Assembly: GCF_000526635.1 (NCBI RefSeq)
Contig: NZ_JAGL01000006.1
Coordinates: 40,960-104,959 of the forward strand
Direction of reading: 5' to 3'
From: Aminobacter sp. J41
GTDB taxonomy: Bacteria > Pseudomonadota > Alphaproteobacteria > Rhizobiales > Rhizobiaceae
Length of the DNA: 64,000 bases
Both the position numbers and the translations under genes were made by a program. The notes beneath the pieces were generated by a model that was not told the origin of the DNA, made no database searches, and was given only the letters and a program-made list of their open reading frames with translations. Of the stretch, positions 44,512-52,764 are shown piece by piece (the first letter of the stretch is position 1; the number at the start of each line of letters is the position of its first letter).

Positions 44512-45899
44512 CCCTTTCCCCATCCGGTTCGAGCGTCGAGGAAGCGCTGTCCTTCCTCGATGCCCATCCTGAAATCGAAGCCTTTGACATCGTCCTGACG
44601 GATGCCAATGGCATCGGCCGTGGGAAGATCATCCGCCGCCACGAGCTGCAGGGCGTTTATGAGAACGGCCGCCACCTGCCGATCTCGATCCTTGGCCTCG
44701 ATATCGTCGGCGAGGATGTTCACGAGACGGGCCTGATCTGGGACGCCGGCGATGGCGATCTGCGGGCCTGGCCGATCCCCGGCTCTCTGGTGCCGTTGCA
44801 CGGCACTAACCCGCCGCGCGGGCAGGTGCTCCTGTCGATGTACGACCTCGACGGCAATCCGATGACCAGCGACCCCCGCCATGCGCTGAAGCGCGAGGTC
44901 GACGCGTTTGCCGCGCGCGGCCTCTATCCAGCCGGCGCGTTCGAGCTCGAGTTCTTCCTGCTTTCCAATGAGCGCGACAGCGAGGGCCGCGTCCAGCCTG
45001 CCCGTGCGGTGCTCGACGGCCGGGCCAGCAACAAGACCGAGGTCTATTCGGTCGATCACCTGCACGGCATGGAGCCGCTGTTCTCGGACATCTACAAGGC
45101 CGCAGCCGCGCAAGGCATTCCCGCCGAGACAGTCATCTCGGAATACGCTCCCGGCCAGTACGAGCTGACGCTCAACTACCGCAAGGACATCCTGCGCGCA
45201 GCCGACGACCTTTTGATGCTCAAGCGCCTCGTGCGCATGCAGGCGCGCCGCCACGGCGTCACCGCCTGCTTCATGGCAAAGCCCATCGAGCGCTATGCTG
45301 GCTCGGGAATGCACCTGCACGTCTCGATGCAGGATGGCGAGGGCCGAAACGTCTTCACCGAGGAGCGCGACGGCGAGTGGTCCCCGACGCTGCTGCATGC
45401 GCTCGGCGGACTCACCGCCACCATGGCGGAGTCGATGCTGGTCTTTGCGCCGCACGCGAACTCCTGGCGCCGTTTTGTCTCCCAGTCATATGCGCCAGTC
45501 GCACCGACCTGGGGCGTCAACAACCGTTCGGTCGCCTTGCGCGTGCCGGCAGGCTCGAAGTCTGCCCGCCGCATCGAGCACCGCCCGTCCGGCGTCGATG
45601 CGAACCCGTATCTCGTTGCGGCCACGGTTCTTGCAGGCATAGCGAAGGGCCTCGACGAAAAGCTCGACCCCGGCGCTGAGACGACCGGCAACGGCTACGA
45701 ATGCGAGCGCGCCAATGGTGCGGAGATGCCGGCCGACTGGCTGTCGGCAATCAAGGCGGCGGAGGCCTCCAGCTTTCTTAAAGAAGCGCTGGGCGAGGAC
45801 ATGCACCGCACCTTCACGGCCATCAAGCGCGCAGAGTACTTGCGCGTTGCCCGCACGGTGAGCGAGCTCGACTACCACCTCTACCTGCACGAGGTCTGA
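44508..45899 (+). CDS. Glutamine-synthetase-family ligase, PuuA-like
   Basis: Ligase of 463 residues with the glutamine synthetase fold. FDIVLTDANGIGRGKIIRR near residues 24-42 is the beta-grasp region, EFELEFFL the first metal-binding strand, GSGMHLHVSMQD the His metal ligand region and NNRSVALRVP the glutamate/ATP site. The N terminus resembles gamma-glutamylputrescine synthetase rather than ammonia-assimilating GlnA, and the adenylylation Tyr motif of GlnA is not evident. The start is GTG overlapping the aminotransferase stop. It probably gamma-glutamylates an amine. Confidence 0.87.
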   Translation: MTLSPSGSSVEEALSFLDAHPEIEAFDIVLTDANGIGRGKIIRRHELQGVYENGRHLPISILGLDIVGEDVHETGLIWDAGDGDLRAWPIPGSLVPLHGTNPPRGQVLLSMYDLDGNPMTSDPRHALKREVDAFAARGLYPAGAFELEFFLLSNERDSEGRVQPARAVLDGRASNKTEVYSVDHLHGMEPLFSDIYKAAAAQGIPAETVISEYAPGQYELTLNYRKDILRAADDLLMLKRLVRMQARRHGVTACFMAKPIERYAGSGMHLHVSMQDGEGRNVFTEERDGEWSPTLLHALGGLTATMAESMLVFAPHANSWRRFVSQSYAPVAPTWGVNNRSVALRVPAGSKSARRIEHRPSGVDANPYLVAATVLAGIAKGLDEKLDPGAETTGNGYECERANGAEMPADWLSAIKAAEASSFLKEALGEDMHRTFTAIKRAEYLRVARTVSELDYHLYLHEV

Positions 45900-45924
45900 G
45901 TTTCGCACTTTACGAAAATCGTGA

Positions 45925-45954
45925 TTGGACGGAAGTTCGTCCGGAACATATGTA
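45925..45954 (+). promoter_or_regulatory. Promoter of the radical SAM-UdgX operon, probably leaderless
   Basis: TTGGAC (45925-45930), an 18-base spacer and TATGTA (45949-45954). Transcription would start near 45961, the A of the ATG, so the mRNA may lack a leader; no ribosome binding site is visible. The -10 element lies inside the LexA box. Confidence 0.55.
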
Positions 45955-45958
45955 GAAC
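45944..45958. promoter_or_regulatory. LexA (SOS) box
   Basis: GAACATATGTAGAAC, an exact match to the alphaproteobacterial LexA site GTTC-N7-GTTC read on the other strand. It overlaps the predicted -10 element and ends two bases before the radical SAM start codon, an ideal place for repression. Confidence 0.8.
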
Positions 45959-45960
45959 AT

Positions 45961-47196
45961 ATGTCTGGTCTGTCCCTCCGTGAAAAGCTCAGCATCCTCG
46001 CCGACGCTGCGAAGTACGATGCGTCCTGCGCGTCTTCCGGTGCCGCCGGCCGCAACTCGCTCAAGTCCAAAGGCATCGGCTCGACCGAAGGGAGCGGCAT
46101 CTGCCACTCCTACGCCCCCGACGGGCGCTGCATCTCGCTCCTAAAAATCCTGCTGACGAATTTCTGCATCTACGACTGCGCCTACTGCATCAACCGTTCG
46201 TCATCCAACGTGCGCCGCGCCCGCTTCTCCGTCGACGAGGTGGTGAGGCTCACGCTCGACTTCTACAAGCGTAACTATATCGAGGGCCTGTTCCTCTCCT
46301 CCGGTGTCATCCGCTCACCTGACGAGACGATGGCCGAGATGGTCGAGATCGCCCGGCGTCTGCGCATCGATCATTCTTTCCAGGGCTACATCCACCTCAA
46401 GACGATCCCTGAGGCGAGCGACGAACTGATCGAGCAGGCCGGGCTATACGCCGACCGCCTGTCGATCAATGTCGAGCTGCCGACTGACGAGGGCGTGAAG
46501 CGCCTGGCCCCGCAGAAGAAACCGGAGACGATCCGCGTCTCGATGGCGAACCTGCGCCTCAAGATCGAGGAGAAGGCTGAGCCGACCCTGCAGACGAAGC
46601 GCAAGCAGCGCTTCGCGCCGGGCGGGCAGTCGACGCAGATGATCGTCGGCGCTGACGCCACCACCGACGCGGAGATCCTGACGACTTCTTCGCGACTTTA
46701 TTCCGGCTACAAACTCCGCCGCGTCTACTATTCGGCGTTCAGCCCGATCCCGGATTCGTCCTCCGCGCTTCCCCTGATCCGTCCGCCGCTGATGCGCGAG
46801 CACCGGCTCTACCAGGCCGACTGGCTGATGCGCTTCTACGGCTTCGAAAAGGACGAGATCGTGGCCGCGCAGCCGAACGGGATGCTCGACCTCGAGATCG
46901 ACCCCAAGCTTGCCTGGGCGCTCGCCAACCGCCACGTCTTCCCGGTCGACGTCAACCGCGCCCCCCGCGAAATGCTGCTGCGAATTCCCGGCATCGGCTC
47001 GAAGGTGGTCAAGCGCATCCTCGACATCAGGCGCTACCGAAGGCTCAGACTGGAAGACGTCGGCCGCCTGTGCGTGTCGATCGCCAAGGTAAGACCCTTC
47101 ATCATCGCGGACGGCTGGAGCCCCGGCGGGTCGACCGATGCGCTGAACCTGCGCCAGCGGCTTGCGCCCCAACCCAAGCAGCTGTCGCTATTCTGA
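45961..47196 (+). CDS. Radical SAM protein linked to UdgX (DNA repair type)
   Basis: Radical SAM protein of 411 residues. The 4Fe-4S motif is CX3CX2C at Cys69, Cys73 and Cys76 (NFCIYDCAYC). N-terminal LADAAKYDASCASSG is the hallmark of the putative DNA modification/repair radical SAM family that is gene-paired with uracil-DNA-glycosylase-like proteins. A helix-hairpin-helix (LRIPGIGSKVVKRIL, near residue 345) supports DNA binding. I chose the ATG at 45961. Stop and next start overlap as TGATG. The LexA box on its promoter places it in the SOS response. Its reaction is unknown; the family is distantly related to spore photoproduct lyase. Confidence 0.9.
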   Translation: MSGLSLREKLSILADAAKYDASCASSGAAGRNSLKSKGIGSTEGSGICHSYAPDGRCISLLKILLTNFCIYDCAYCINRSSSNVRRARFSVDEVVRLTLDFYKRNYIEGLFLSSGVIRSPDETMAEMVEIARRLRIDHSFQGYIHLKTIPEASDELIEQAGLYADRLSINVELPTDEGVKRLAPQKKPETIRVSMANLRLKIEEKAEPTLQTKRKQRFAPGGQSTQMIVGADATTDAEILTTSSRLYSGYKLRRVYYSAFSPIPDSSSALPLIRPPLMREHRLYQADWLMRFYGFEKDEIVAAQPNGMLDLEIDPKLAWALANRHVFPVDVNRAPREMLLRIPGIGSKVVKRILDIRRYRRLRLEDVGRLCVSIAKVRPFIIADGWSPGGSTDALNLRQRLAPQPKQLSLF

Positions 47197-48644
47197 TGGT
47201 CAGCTATTCGGTTACGCTCGCAGGGGAGACGGACTTTGCTGGCTGGCGCGATGCCGCCCGCAGGCTGGTGCTGAACGACGTTCAGCCGCAGGACATCGTC
47301 TGGCAGACGCAAGCCTCCGCCGACCTGTTCGGCGCTGGCGGCGTTCCCCTGCCGGAATTGCCGGACGGCAAAATCCTCAACGTGCCTCGCGAGTTCGTCG
47401 ACATCGCCGAGGGCGTCATCTGCCATCGCGACCCTGCGCGGTTTGCCCTTCTCTACCGGCTGCTCTGGCGCATGCGCGACGAGCCGCACCTTCTCAAGAT
47501 TGCCTCCGACCCGGACGTCGCCGTGCTGCGCGAGATGGCAAAGTCGGTTCGCCGCGACATCCACAAGATGCGCGCCTTCGTCCGTTTCGTGCGCATCGGC
47601 GAAGGCGAGGACGAGCGCTACGTCGCCTGGTTCGAGCCGGAGCACTACATCGTTGAGCGCAACGCGCCATTCTTCATCCGCCGCTTTACCGGCATGCGCT
47701 GGACGATCTTCACGCCGCACGCCTCCGCCGACTGGGATGGCGAAAAGCTGTCGATCGGCCCCGGTGCCACCCGCAGCGACGTTCCGCGCGAGGATACCTC
47801 CAACGAGCTCTGGCGCACCTATTTCTCCAGCATCTTCAACCCGGCCCGTCTCAAGGTGAAGGCGATGCAGGCCGAGATGCCGAAGAAGTACTGGCGGAAC
47901 CTTCCGGAGGCTTCGCTTATTCCGGATCTGATAAAGGGCGCGGACGCCGCTGCCCGCAAGATGCTGGAGACGATGCCGACCATGCCGGCTCCCCACCATG
48001 CGAAGATCCAGGAACGCGTCTGGAAGAAGGCTTCGGAGGAAGAGGTCCCCGAGGTCGCCAGCAACCTTGCCGAGCTGCGCGCGCAGGCTGACGGCTGCCG
48101 CCGCTGCCCGCTCTGGCGCGACGCCACCCAGACCGTTTTCGGCGAAGGACCTGAAAACGCGAAGATCGTCTTCGTGGGTGAGCAGCCGGGCGACCAGGAG
48201 GATCTGGCGGGACGCCCCTTCGTCGGTCCGGCCGGCCGCGTGTTCGACGAGGTGATCGAACAGGCAGGGATCGACCGCGAGAAGCTTTACGTCACCAATG
48301 CGGTGAAACACTTCAAGTTCGTGCCGCGCGGCAAGCGCCGCCTGCACCAGAAGCCGAATGCGGGTGAAGTCAGCGCCTGCCGCTGGTGGATCGACAACGA
48401 GCTGAAGATGATCAGGCCAGAGCTGGTGGTGGCGATGGGCGCGACGGCTGCCCAGTCCCTGCTCGGCAAGGCGGTTCCCATCACCCGCATGCGCGGCCAA
48501 ACCGTTACGCGGGAGGACGGGCTGAAGGTGTTTCTTACCATCCACCCGTCCTTCATCCTGCGCATCCGCGAGAAAGAAGAGGCGCGCGCAGAGCGCGGCC
48601 GCTTCCTCAAGGACATGCAGGCGGTGGCGAAGCTCGCCGCCTAA
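47196..48644 (+). CDS. UdgX-type uracil-DNA binding protein fused to a radical SAM-linked domain
   Basis: Protein of 482 residues with two parts. Residues 1 to about 270 match the DNA-metabolism domain usually paired with the radical SAM partner (FARLLYR-type core, here FALLYRLLWRMRDEPHLL). The C-terminal 190 residues are a family-4-like uracil-DNA glycosylase: GEQPGDQEDLAGRPFVGPAG near 328-347, then RGKRRLHQKPNAGE, and HPSFILR near the end. The KRRxHxxP loop with His near 384 is the UdgX signature; in mycobacterial UdgX this His becomes covalently bound to the abasic site after uracil removal. It is coupled to the radical SAM gene under a LexA box. Its stop overlaps the convergent glycerate kinase stop. 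Confidence 0.9.
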   Translation: MVSYSVTLAGETDFAGWRDAARRLVLNDVQPQDIVWQTQASADLFGAGGVPLPELPDGKILNVPREFVDIAEGVICHRDPARFALLYRLLWRMRDEPHLLKIASDPDVAVLREMAKSVRRDIHKMRAFVRFVRIGEGEDERYVAWFEPEHYIVERNAPFFIRRFTGMRWTIFTPHASADWDGEKLSIGPGATRSDVPREDTSNELWRTYFSSIFNPARLKVKAMQAEMPKKYWRNLPEASLIPDLIKGADAAARKMLETMPTMPAPHHAKIQERVWKKASEEEVPEVASNLAELRAQADGCRRCPLWRDATQTVFGEGPENAKIVFVGEQPGDQEDLAGRPFVGPAGRVFDEVIEQAGIDREKLYVTNAVKHFKFVPRGKRRLHQKPNAGEVSACRWWIDNELKMIRPELVVAMGATAAQSLLGKAVPITRMRGQTVTREDGLKVFLTIHPSFILRIREKEEARAERGRFLKDMQAVAKLAA

Positions 48645-49906
48645 ACGATCAGGATCGCCCGCAGGTCGTTGACATTGGTCCCGGTGGGGCCCGGCACGAA
48701 CAGGTCATTGACCGCCGAAAACGCCGTCCAGGCATCGTTGCGCATCAGCGCCGCCTTGGGGTCCGCGCCGGCCGCCCGCATGCGGCCGGCCGAGGTGTAG
48801 TCGGCGAAAGCGCCGGCATTGTTCTCGGAACCGTCGATGCCGTCGGTATCGGCAGCAAAGGCATGAACCCCTTCGACACCCTCGACTCCTAACGCGAACG
48901 CAAGCAGGAACTCGCTGTTGCGTCCGCCCTTGCCGCCCTTTTCGCGGATCGTCACGGTTGTTTCGCCGCCCGACAGCAGCAGCACTGGCTTTTCAAATGG
49001 CCGCCCCCGCGTCGCGATCTCGCGCGCCATCGCCGCGTGAACGCCCGCCACCTCGCGCGCCTCGCCTTCCATCGAGTCAGACAGGATCACCGCTTTGATC
49101 CCGCGCTTTTCAGCCTCTGCAGCCGCCGCTTCGAGCGAGCGTGCGGCAGAGGCAATGACGTGAACCTCGTTGCCCGCAAACCGCGGATCGTCGGGCATGG
49201 GCGCGTTCGCAGCATCCGTCTCAAGATGCCGCATCGCAGCCTCCGGCAGCTTCAGCCGGTAGGCATTGACAATCGCCAGCGCATCCTGCCGGGTCGCACA
49301 ATCAGGGACCGTCGGGCCCGACGCCACGAAGGCAGGGTTGTCGCCGGGAATGTCCGAGACGAGGAGCGAAACGACCTTTGCCGGATGCGCCGCCAGCGCC
49401 AGCCGCCCGCCCTTGATGGTCGAAAGATGCTTGCGCACCGTGTTCATCGCCGAGATCGGCGCGCCGGAGGCAAGCAGCGCCTCGTTGACCGCGATCTCGT
49501 CGGCAAGGGTCATACCTTCTGGCGGCGAAGGCAGCAGCGCCGAGCCGCCGCCCGAAATCAGCGCGACGACCAGGTCATCGCTCGTCAGCCCCTCGAGCTT
49601 CTCGAACAGCCGCTTCGAGGCAACGAGACCAGCCTCGTCCGGCACCGGATGCGCCGCCTCGATCACTTCGATCCGCTCGCACGCGCAGCCATAGCCGTAG
49701 CGGGTGACGACAAGGCCGTCGATCGGCCCGTCCCAGGCCTTTTCGAAGGTAGCAGCCATCTGCGCCGAGCCCTTGCCGGCCCCAATGACGATGGTGCGGC
49801 CTTTCGGCTTTGCGGGCAGGAACTGGCGGATCGCCTTTTCCGGGTCGGCGGCAGCAACCGCCGCGTTGAACAGCGCGGTGAAGAATTCGCGTGGATCAGT
49901 AATCAC
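48641..49906 (-). CDS. Glycerate 2-kinase, GckA/TtuD type
   Basis: Kinase of 421 residues of the MOFRL/type II glycerate kinase family. TIVIGAGKGSAQMAATFEKA near residue 36, ALISGGGSALLPSPPEG near 114, KHLSTIKGGRLA and LLLSGGETTVTI are typical of the two-domain fold. It phosphorylates D-glycerate to 2-phosphoglycerate. Older annotations call it hydroxypyruvate reductase. It lies two bases after the guanine deaminase gene, linking it to purine use: glyoxylate from allantoin can become glycerate through tartronate semialdehyde, though the genes for those steps are not in the window. Confidence 0.9.
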   Translation of the reverse strand: MITDPREFFTALFNAAVAAADPEKAIRQFLPAKPKGRTIVIGAGKGSAQMAATFEKAWDGPIDGLVVTRYGYGCACERIEVIEAAHPVPDEAGLVASKRLFEKLEGLTSDDLVVALISGGGSALLPSPPEGMTLADEIAVNEALLASGAPISAMNTVRKHLSTIKGGRLALAAHPAKVVSLLVSDIPGDNPAFVASGPTVPDCATRQDALAIVNAYRLKLPEAAMRHLETDAANAPMPDDPRFAGNEVHVIASAARSLEAAAAEAEKRGIKAVILSDSMEGEAREVAGVHAAMAREIATRGRPFEKPVLLLSGGETTVTIREKGGKGGRNSEFLLAFALGVEGVEGVHAFAADTDGIDGSENNAGAFADYTSAGRMRAAGADPKAALMRNDAWTAFSAVNDLFVPGPTGTNVNDLRAILIV

Positions 49907-49908
49907 TT

Positions 49909-51219
49909 TCAGGCCGTCAGTTCGCGCTTCAGGGGGCGACCGGCAACGTAGGTTTCCCTCACGGCACGATCATCGCCCAGCGTTTGCAGCACGAACAGTT
50001 CCTCGGCAAGCGATTTTACGGTTTCCATGCGCAGCGCCATCGCCGGCGTCGCCGTCGCGTCCAGCACGACGAGGTCGGCATCGGTGCCCACATCCAGCGT
50101 GCCAATGCGCTCATCCAGCGACAGCGCCTTGGCGTTGCCGAGCGTCATCTGCCAGAAGGCCGCGAACGGGTTCATCTTCTCCCCCTGCAGCGCCACGACC
50201 TTGTAGGCCTCGTCCATCGTCCGCAGCATCGAATAGGAGGTGCCGCCGCCGACATCGGTCGCTGCCGCGATTCGCACCGGCTTTGAGCGCTTCGAATAGC
50301 CCTGCCAGTCGAACAGGCCGGAGCCAAGGAAGAGGTTGGAGGTCGGGCAGAACACGGCGACCGAGCCGCTTTCCGACAGCGCATCCGCCTCGCGGTCCGA
50401 CAGGTGGATGCAGTGGCCGAACAGCGCCTTCGGGCCGAGCAGACCGTAACGGGCATAGACGTCGGTGTAGTCTGTGGAGGCGGGATAGAGCTCTTGCGTG
50501 AAGGCGATCTCCGCCTTGTTCTCCGAAAGATGCGTCTGCATGTGGAGGTCCGGATGCTCGCGCATCAGCGCGCCAGCCAGCTCCATTTGTTCCGGCGTCG
50601 AGGTGATGGCAAATCGGGGCGTGACCGCATAGCGCAGCCGGCCCTTTCCGTGCCACTCGGCGATCAGCGCCTTGGTGTCGTCATAGCCAGACTGCGCGGT
50701 GTCGCGCAGGCCGTCCGGCGCGTTGCGGTCCATCATCACCTTGCCCGCAATCACCAGCATGTCGCGCGACAGCGCCTCGGCGAAGAAGGCATCGACGCTC
50801 TGGCGGTGCACTGAGCAATAGGCGGCAACCGTCGTCGTACCGTTGCGGATGATCTCGTCGCAGAACAGCCGCGCGATGCGGCGGCCGTGCTGCGCGTCGA
50901 TGAACTTTGTCTCCTCCGGGAAGGTGTAGGTGTTGAGCCAGTCGAGCAGCTCGGCGCCGTAGGACGCGATCACCTGCATCTGCGGCACATGCACATGCGC
51001 ATCGATAAAGCCGGGCAGGATCAGGTGCGGACGATGGTCCTCGACCGGAACGTCACCGGCCTTTTCCCCGACCAGCGCGTAGGGGCCGATCGCGGCGATC
51101 TTGCCGTCACGGACGAGGATCCCTCCGTCTTCTTCATAGACGTAGGAGGCGCGGTCATCGACGGATTCTGGCTTGGAACGAAACGAAAGAGTGCGGCCGC
51201 GAAGCAGGCGTTCGGTCAT
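49909..51219 (-). CDS. guaD: Guanine deaminase
   Basis: Zinc amidohydrolase of 436 residues. ILPGFIDAHVHVPQMQVIAS supplies the first metal histidines, NTYTFPEETKF follows as in guanine deaminases, HMQTHLSENKAE-type segment (MQTHLSENKAEI) and GHCIHLSDREADAL give further ligands, and DVGGGTSYSMLRTMDEAYK the C-terminal metal Asp. It converts guanine to xanthine, feeding XdhABC. I chose the ATG at 51219. The RIME-like repeat lies directly upstream, between this gene and puuD. Confidence 0.93.
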   Translation of the reverse strand: MTERLLRGRTLSFRSKPESVDDRASYVYEEDGGILVRDGKIAAIGPYALVGEKAGDVPVEDHRPHLILPGFIDAHVHVPQMQVIASYGAELLDWLNTYTFPEETKFIDAQHGRRIARLFCDEIIRNGTTTVAAYCSVHRQSVDAFFAEALSRDMLVIAGKVMMDRNAPDGLRDTAQSGYDDTKALIAEWHGKGRLRYAVTPRFAITSTPEQMELAGALMREHPDLHMQTHLSENKAEIAFTQELYPASTDYTDVYARYGLLGPKALFGHCIHLSDREADALSESGSVAVFCPTSNLFLGSGLFDWQGYSKRSKPVRIAAATDVGGGTSYSMLRTMDEAYKVVALQGEKMNPFAAFWQMTLGNAKALSLDERIGTLDVGTDADLVVLDATATPAMALRMETVKSLAEELFVLQTLGDDRAVRETYVAGRPLKRELTA

Positions 51220-51255
51220 CGGTGGTGTCCTTCTTGCGAGGCGAAGCGTTGGCAT

Positions 51256-51380
51256 TGCCCCTCACCTGCCTGCCGGCATCCTCTCCCCGCAAGCGGGGAG
51301 AGGAACGACTGCCGCGACCGTTCCGCCTTCCCTTCTCCCCGTTCACGGGGAGAAGGTGCCCGAAGGGCGGATGAGGGGCA
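51256..51380. repeat. RIME-like palindromic intergenic repeat
   Basis: A 125-bp element bounded by a perfect 9-bp inverted repeat TGCCCCTCA/TGAGGGGCA. Inside are two strong hairpins: CCTCTCCCCGC/GCGGGGAGAGG (51280-51303) and CCTTCTCCCCG/CGGGGAGAAGG (51331-51356), both 11 bp and perfect. This design and the words CCCCTCA and CTCCCCG are those of the intergenic mosaic elements widespread in Rhizobiales. It lies between puuD and guaD, both on the minus strand, and may act on their mRNA. It fills most of the 181-base gap. Confidence 0.85.
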
Positions 51381-51400
51381 GCGCCCAACGCCTAAATCCT

Positions 51401-52618
51401 TCACTTCACCGCCTCTTCGAACCAGGCGACGATCAGCGCGCGTTCTTCCTTCGTTATGCCGGAGACATTGGCGGGCGGCATGGCATGGCTGCGGCCGGCC
51501 TGCAGGTAGATCTCGCGGGCATGCTCGGCGACAGCGACGTCGGTGTCGAGCCGCACGCCCTTCGGCGTGAAGTGGATGCCGTCCCAGGCAGGCTCGGCCG
51601 CGTGGCACATCGAGCAGCGGCCCATGACGGTGTCGCGCACGGCCGCAAAATGGGTCGACTGCATGAAGCGCTCAGCTGACGGCGACGGCTTCTCTTTGCC
51701 GGTGAGCGCGGACGGCACCGTCGACAGCCACATGATGATAACGAACAGCACCGCCGCCGCGCCCCAGGTCCAGTGCGGGTTGCCCTTCCGTGCGTGGACC
51801 GTGTTGAAGTAGTGCCGGATCAGCACGCCGATCAGGAATACCAGCGATGCGATTACCCAGTTGAACTCGGTGGCGTAGGCCAGCGGGTAGTGGTTCGACA
51901 GCATCAGGAAGATGACCGGCAGCGTCAGGTAGTTGTTGTGCAGCGACCGGGTCTTGGCGATCTTGCCGTACTTCGGGTCGGGCTTTCGGCCGGCGATCAG
52001 GTCGGCCACCACGATCTTCTGGTTCGGAATGATGATCAGGAACACATTCGCCGACATGATCGTCGCGGTGAACGCGCCGAGATGCAGGAAAGCCGCGCGG
52101 CCGGTGAAGAGGTGCGTGTAGCCCCAGGCGATCAGAACCAGGATCGGGAACAGTACCAGCATCAGCAGCGTGTCGTTGTTCGCGAGCTTCGAGCGGCAGA
52201 GCTGGTCGTAGATCAGCCAGCCGAGCACCAGCGAACCCATCGAGATCAGGATCGCCACTGGCTGCGACACGTCGAGGACGTTCGGATCGATCAGGTAAAG
52301 GTCCGCGCCCGCGTAGTAGACGATGGCGAGCAGGAAGAAGCCCGACATCCACGTGAAGTAGGACTCCCACTTGAACCAGGTCAGGTGCTCAGGCATTCGC
52401 GCCGGCGCGACCAGATATTTCTGGATGTGGTAGAAGCCGCCGCCGTGGACCTGCCACTCCTCGCCATGCGCGCCTTCCGGCATGCCCTCCCGCTTCACGA
52501 GGCCGAGGTCGAGTGCGATGAAGTAGAAGGACGAGCCGATCCAGGCGATCGCGGTGATGACGTGCAGCCAGCGCACGCCAAACGATAGCCATTCCCAGAA
52601 AATCGCGTAGTCGTTCAT
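51401..52618 (-). CDS. puuD: Urate hydroxylase PuuD (membrane urate oxidase)
   Basis: Membrane protein of 405 residues that oxidises urate to 5-hydroxyisourate. The N-terminal 300 residues have about eight hydrophobic segments (FGVRWLHVITAIAWIGSSFY at the start). The C-terminal domain is a c-type cytochrome with heme motif CSMCH near residue 335, so electrons probably go to the respiratory chain rather than O2 directly. It uses no classical uricase fold. It is transcribed in the direction of guaD and divergently from the LysR-type gene. Confidence 0.93.
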   Translation of the reverse strand: MNDYAIFWEWLSFGVRWLHVITAIAWIGSSFYFIALDLGLVKREGMPEGAHGEEWQVHGGGFYHIQKYLVAPARMPEHLTWFKWESYFTWMSGFFLLAIVYYAGADLYLIDPNVLDVSQPVAILISMGSLVLGWLIYDQLCRSKLANNDTLLMLVLFPILVLIAWGYTHLFTGRAAFLHLGAFTATIMSANVFLIIIPNQKIVVADLIAGRKPDPKYGKIAKTRSLHNNYLTLPVIFLMLSNHYPLAYATEFNWVIASLVFLIGVLIRHYFNTVHARKGNPHWTWGAAAVLFVIIMWLSTVPSALTGKEKPSPSAERFMQSTHFAAVRDTVMGRCSMCHAAEPAWDGIHFTPKGVRLDTDVAVAEHAREIYLQAGRSHAMPPANVSGITKEERALIVAWFEEAVK

Positions 52619-52764
52619 CTTTGTCCCCGATAGCTGGTGCGCCCAGCATTCTTGTCACTGCGCAGCTTACGGGAAGTGGTTCAATCCGAAAGAGGGAAGA
52701 GCCACGATGACTTTCAAAAAAATCGCGAAAATGGTAGCTCAAGACCGACAGGGGAGCGAGCAAC

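Noticed and set aside
40048-44523. Long minus-strand frames opposite creatininase, CobW, WD40 and aminotransferase genes
   Set aside because: The plus-strand products are recognisable families with good starts and coupling; the antisense frames have none of these.
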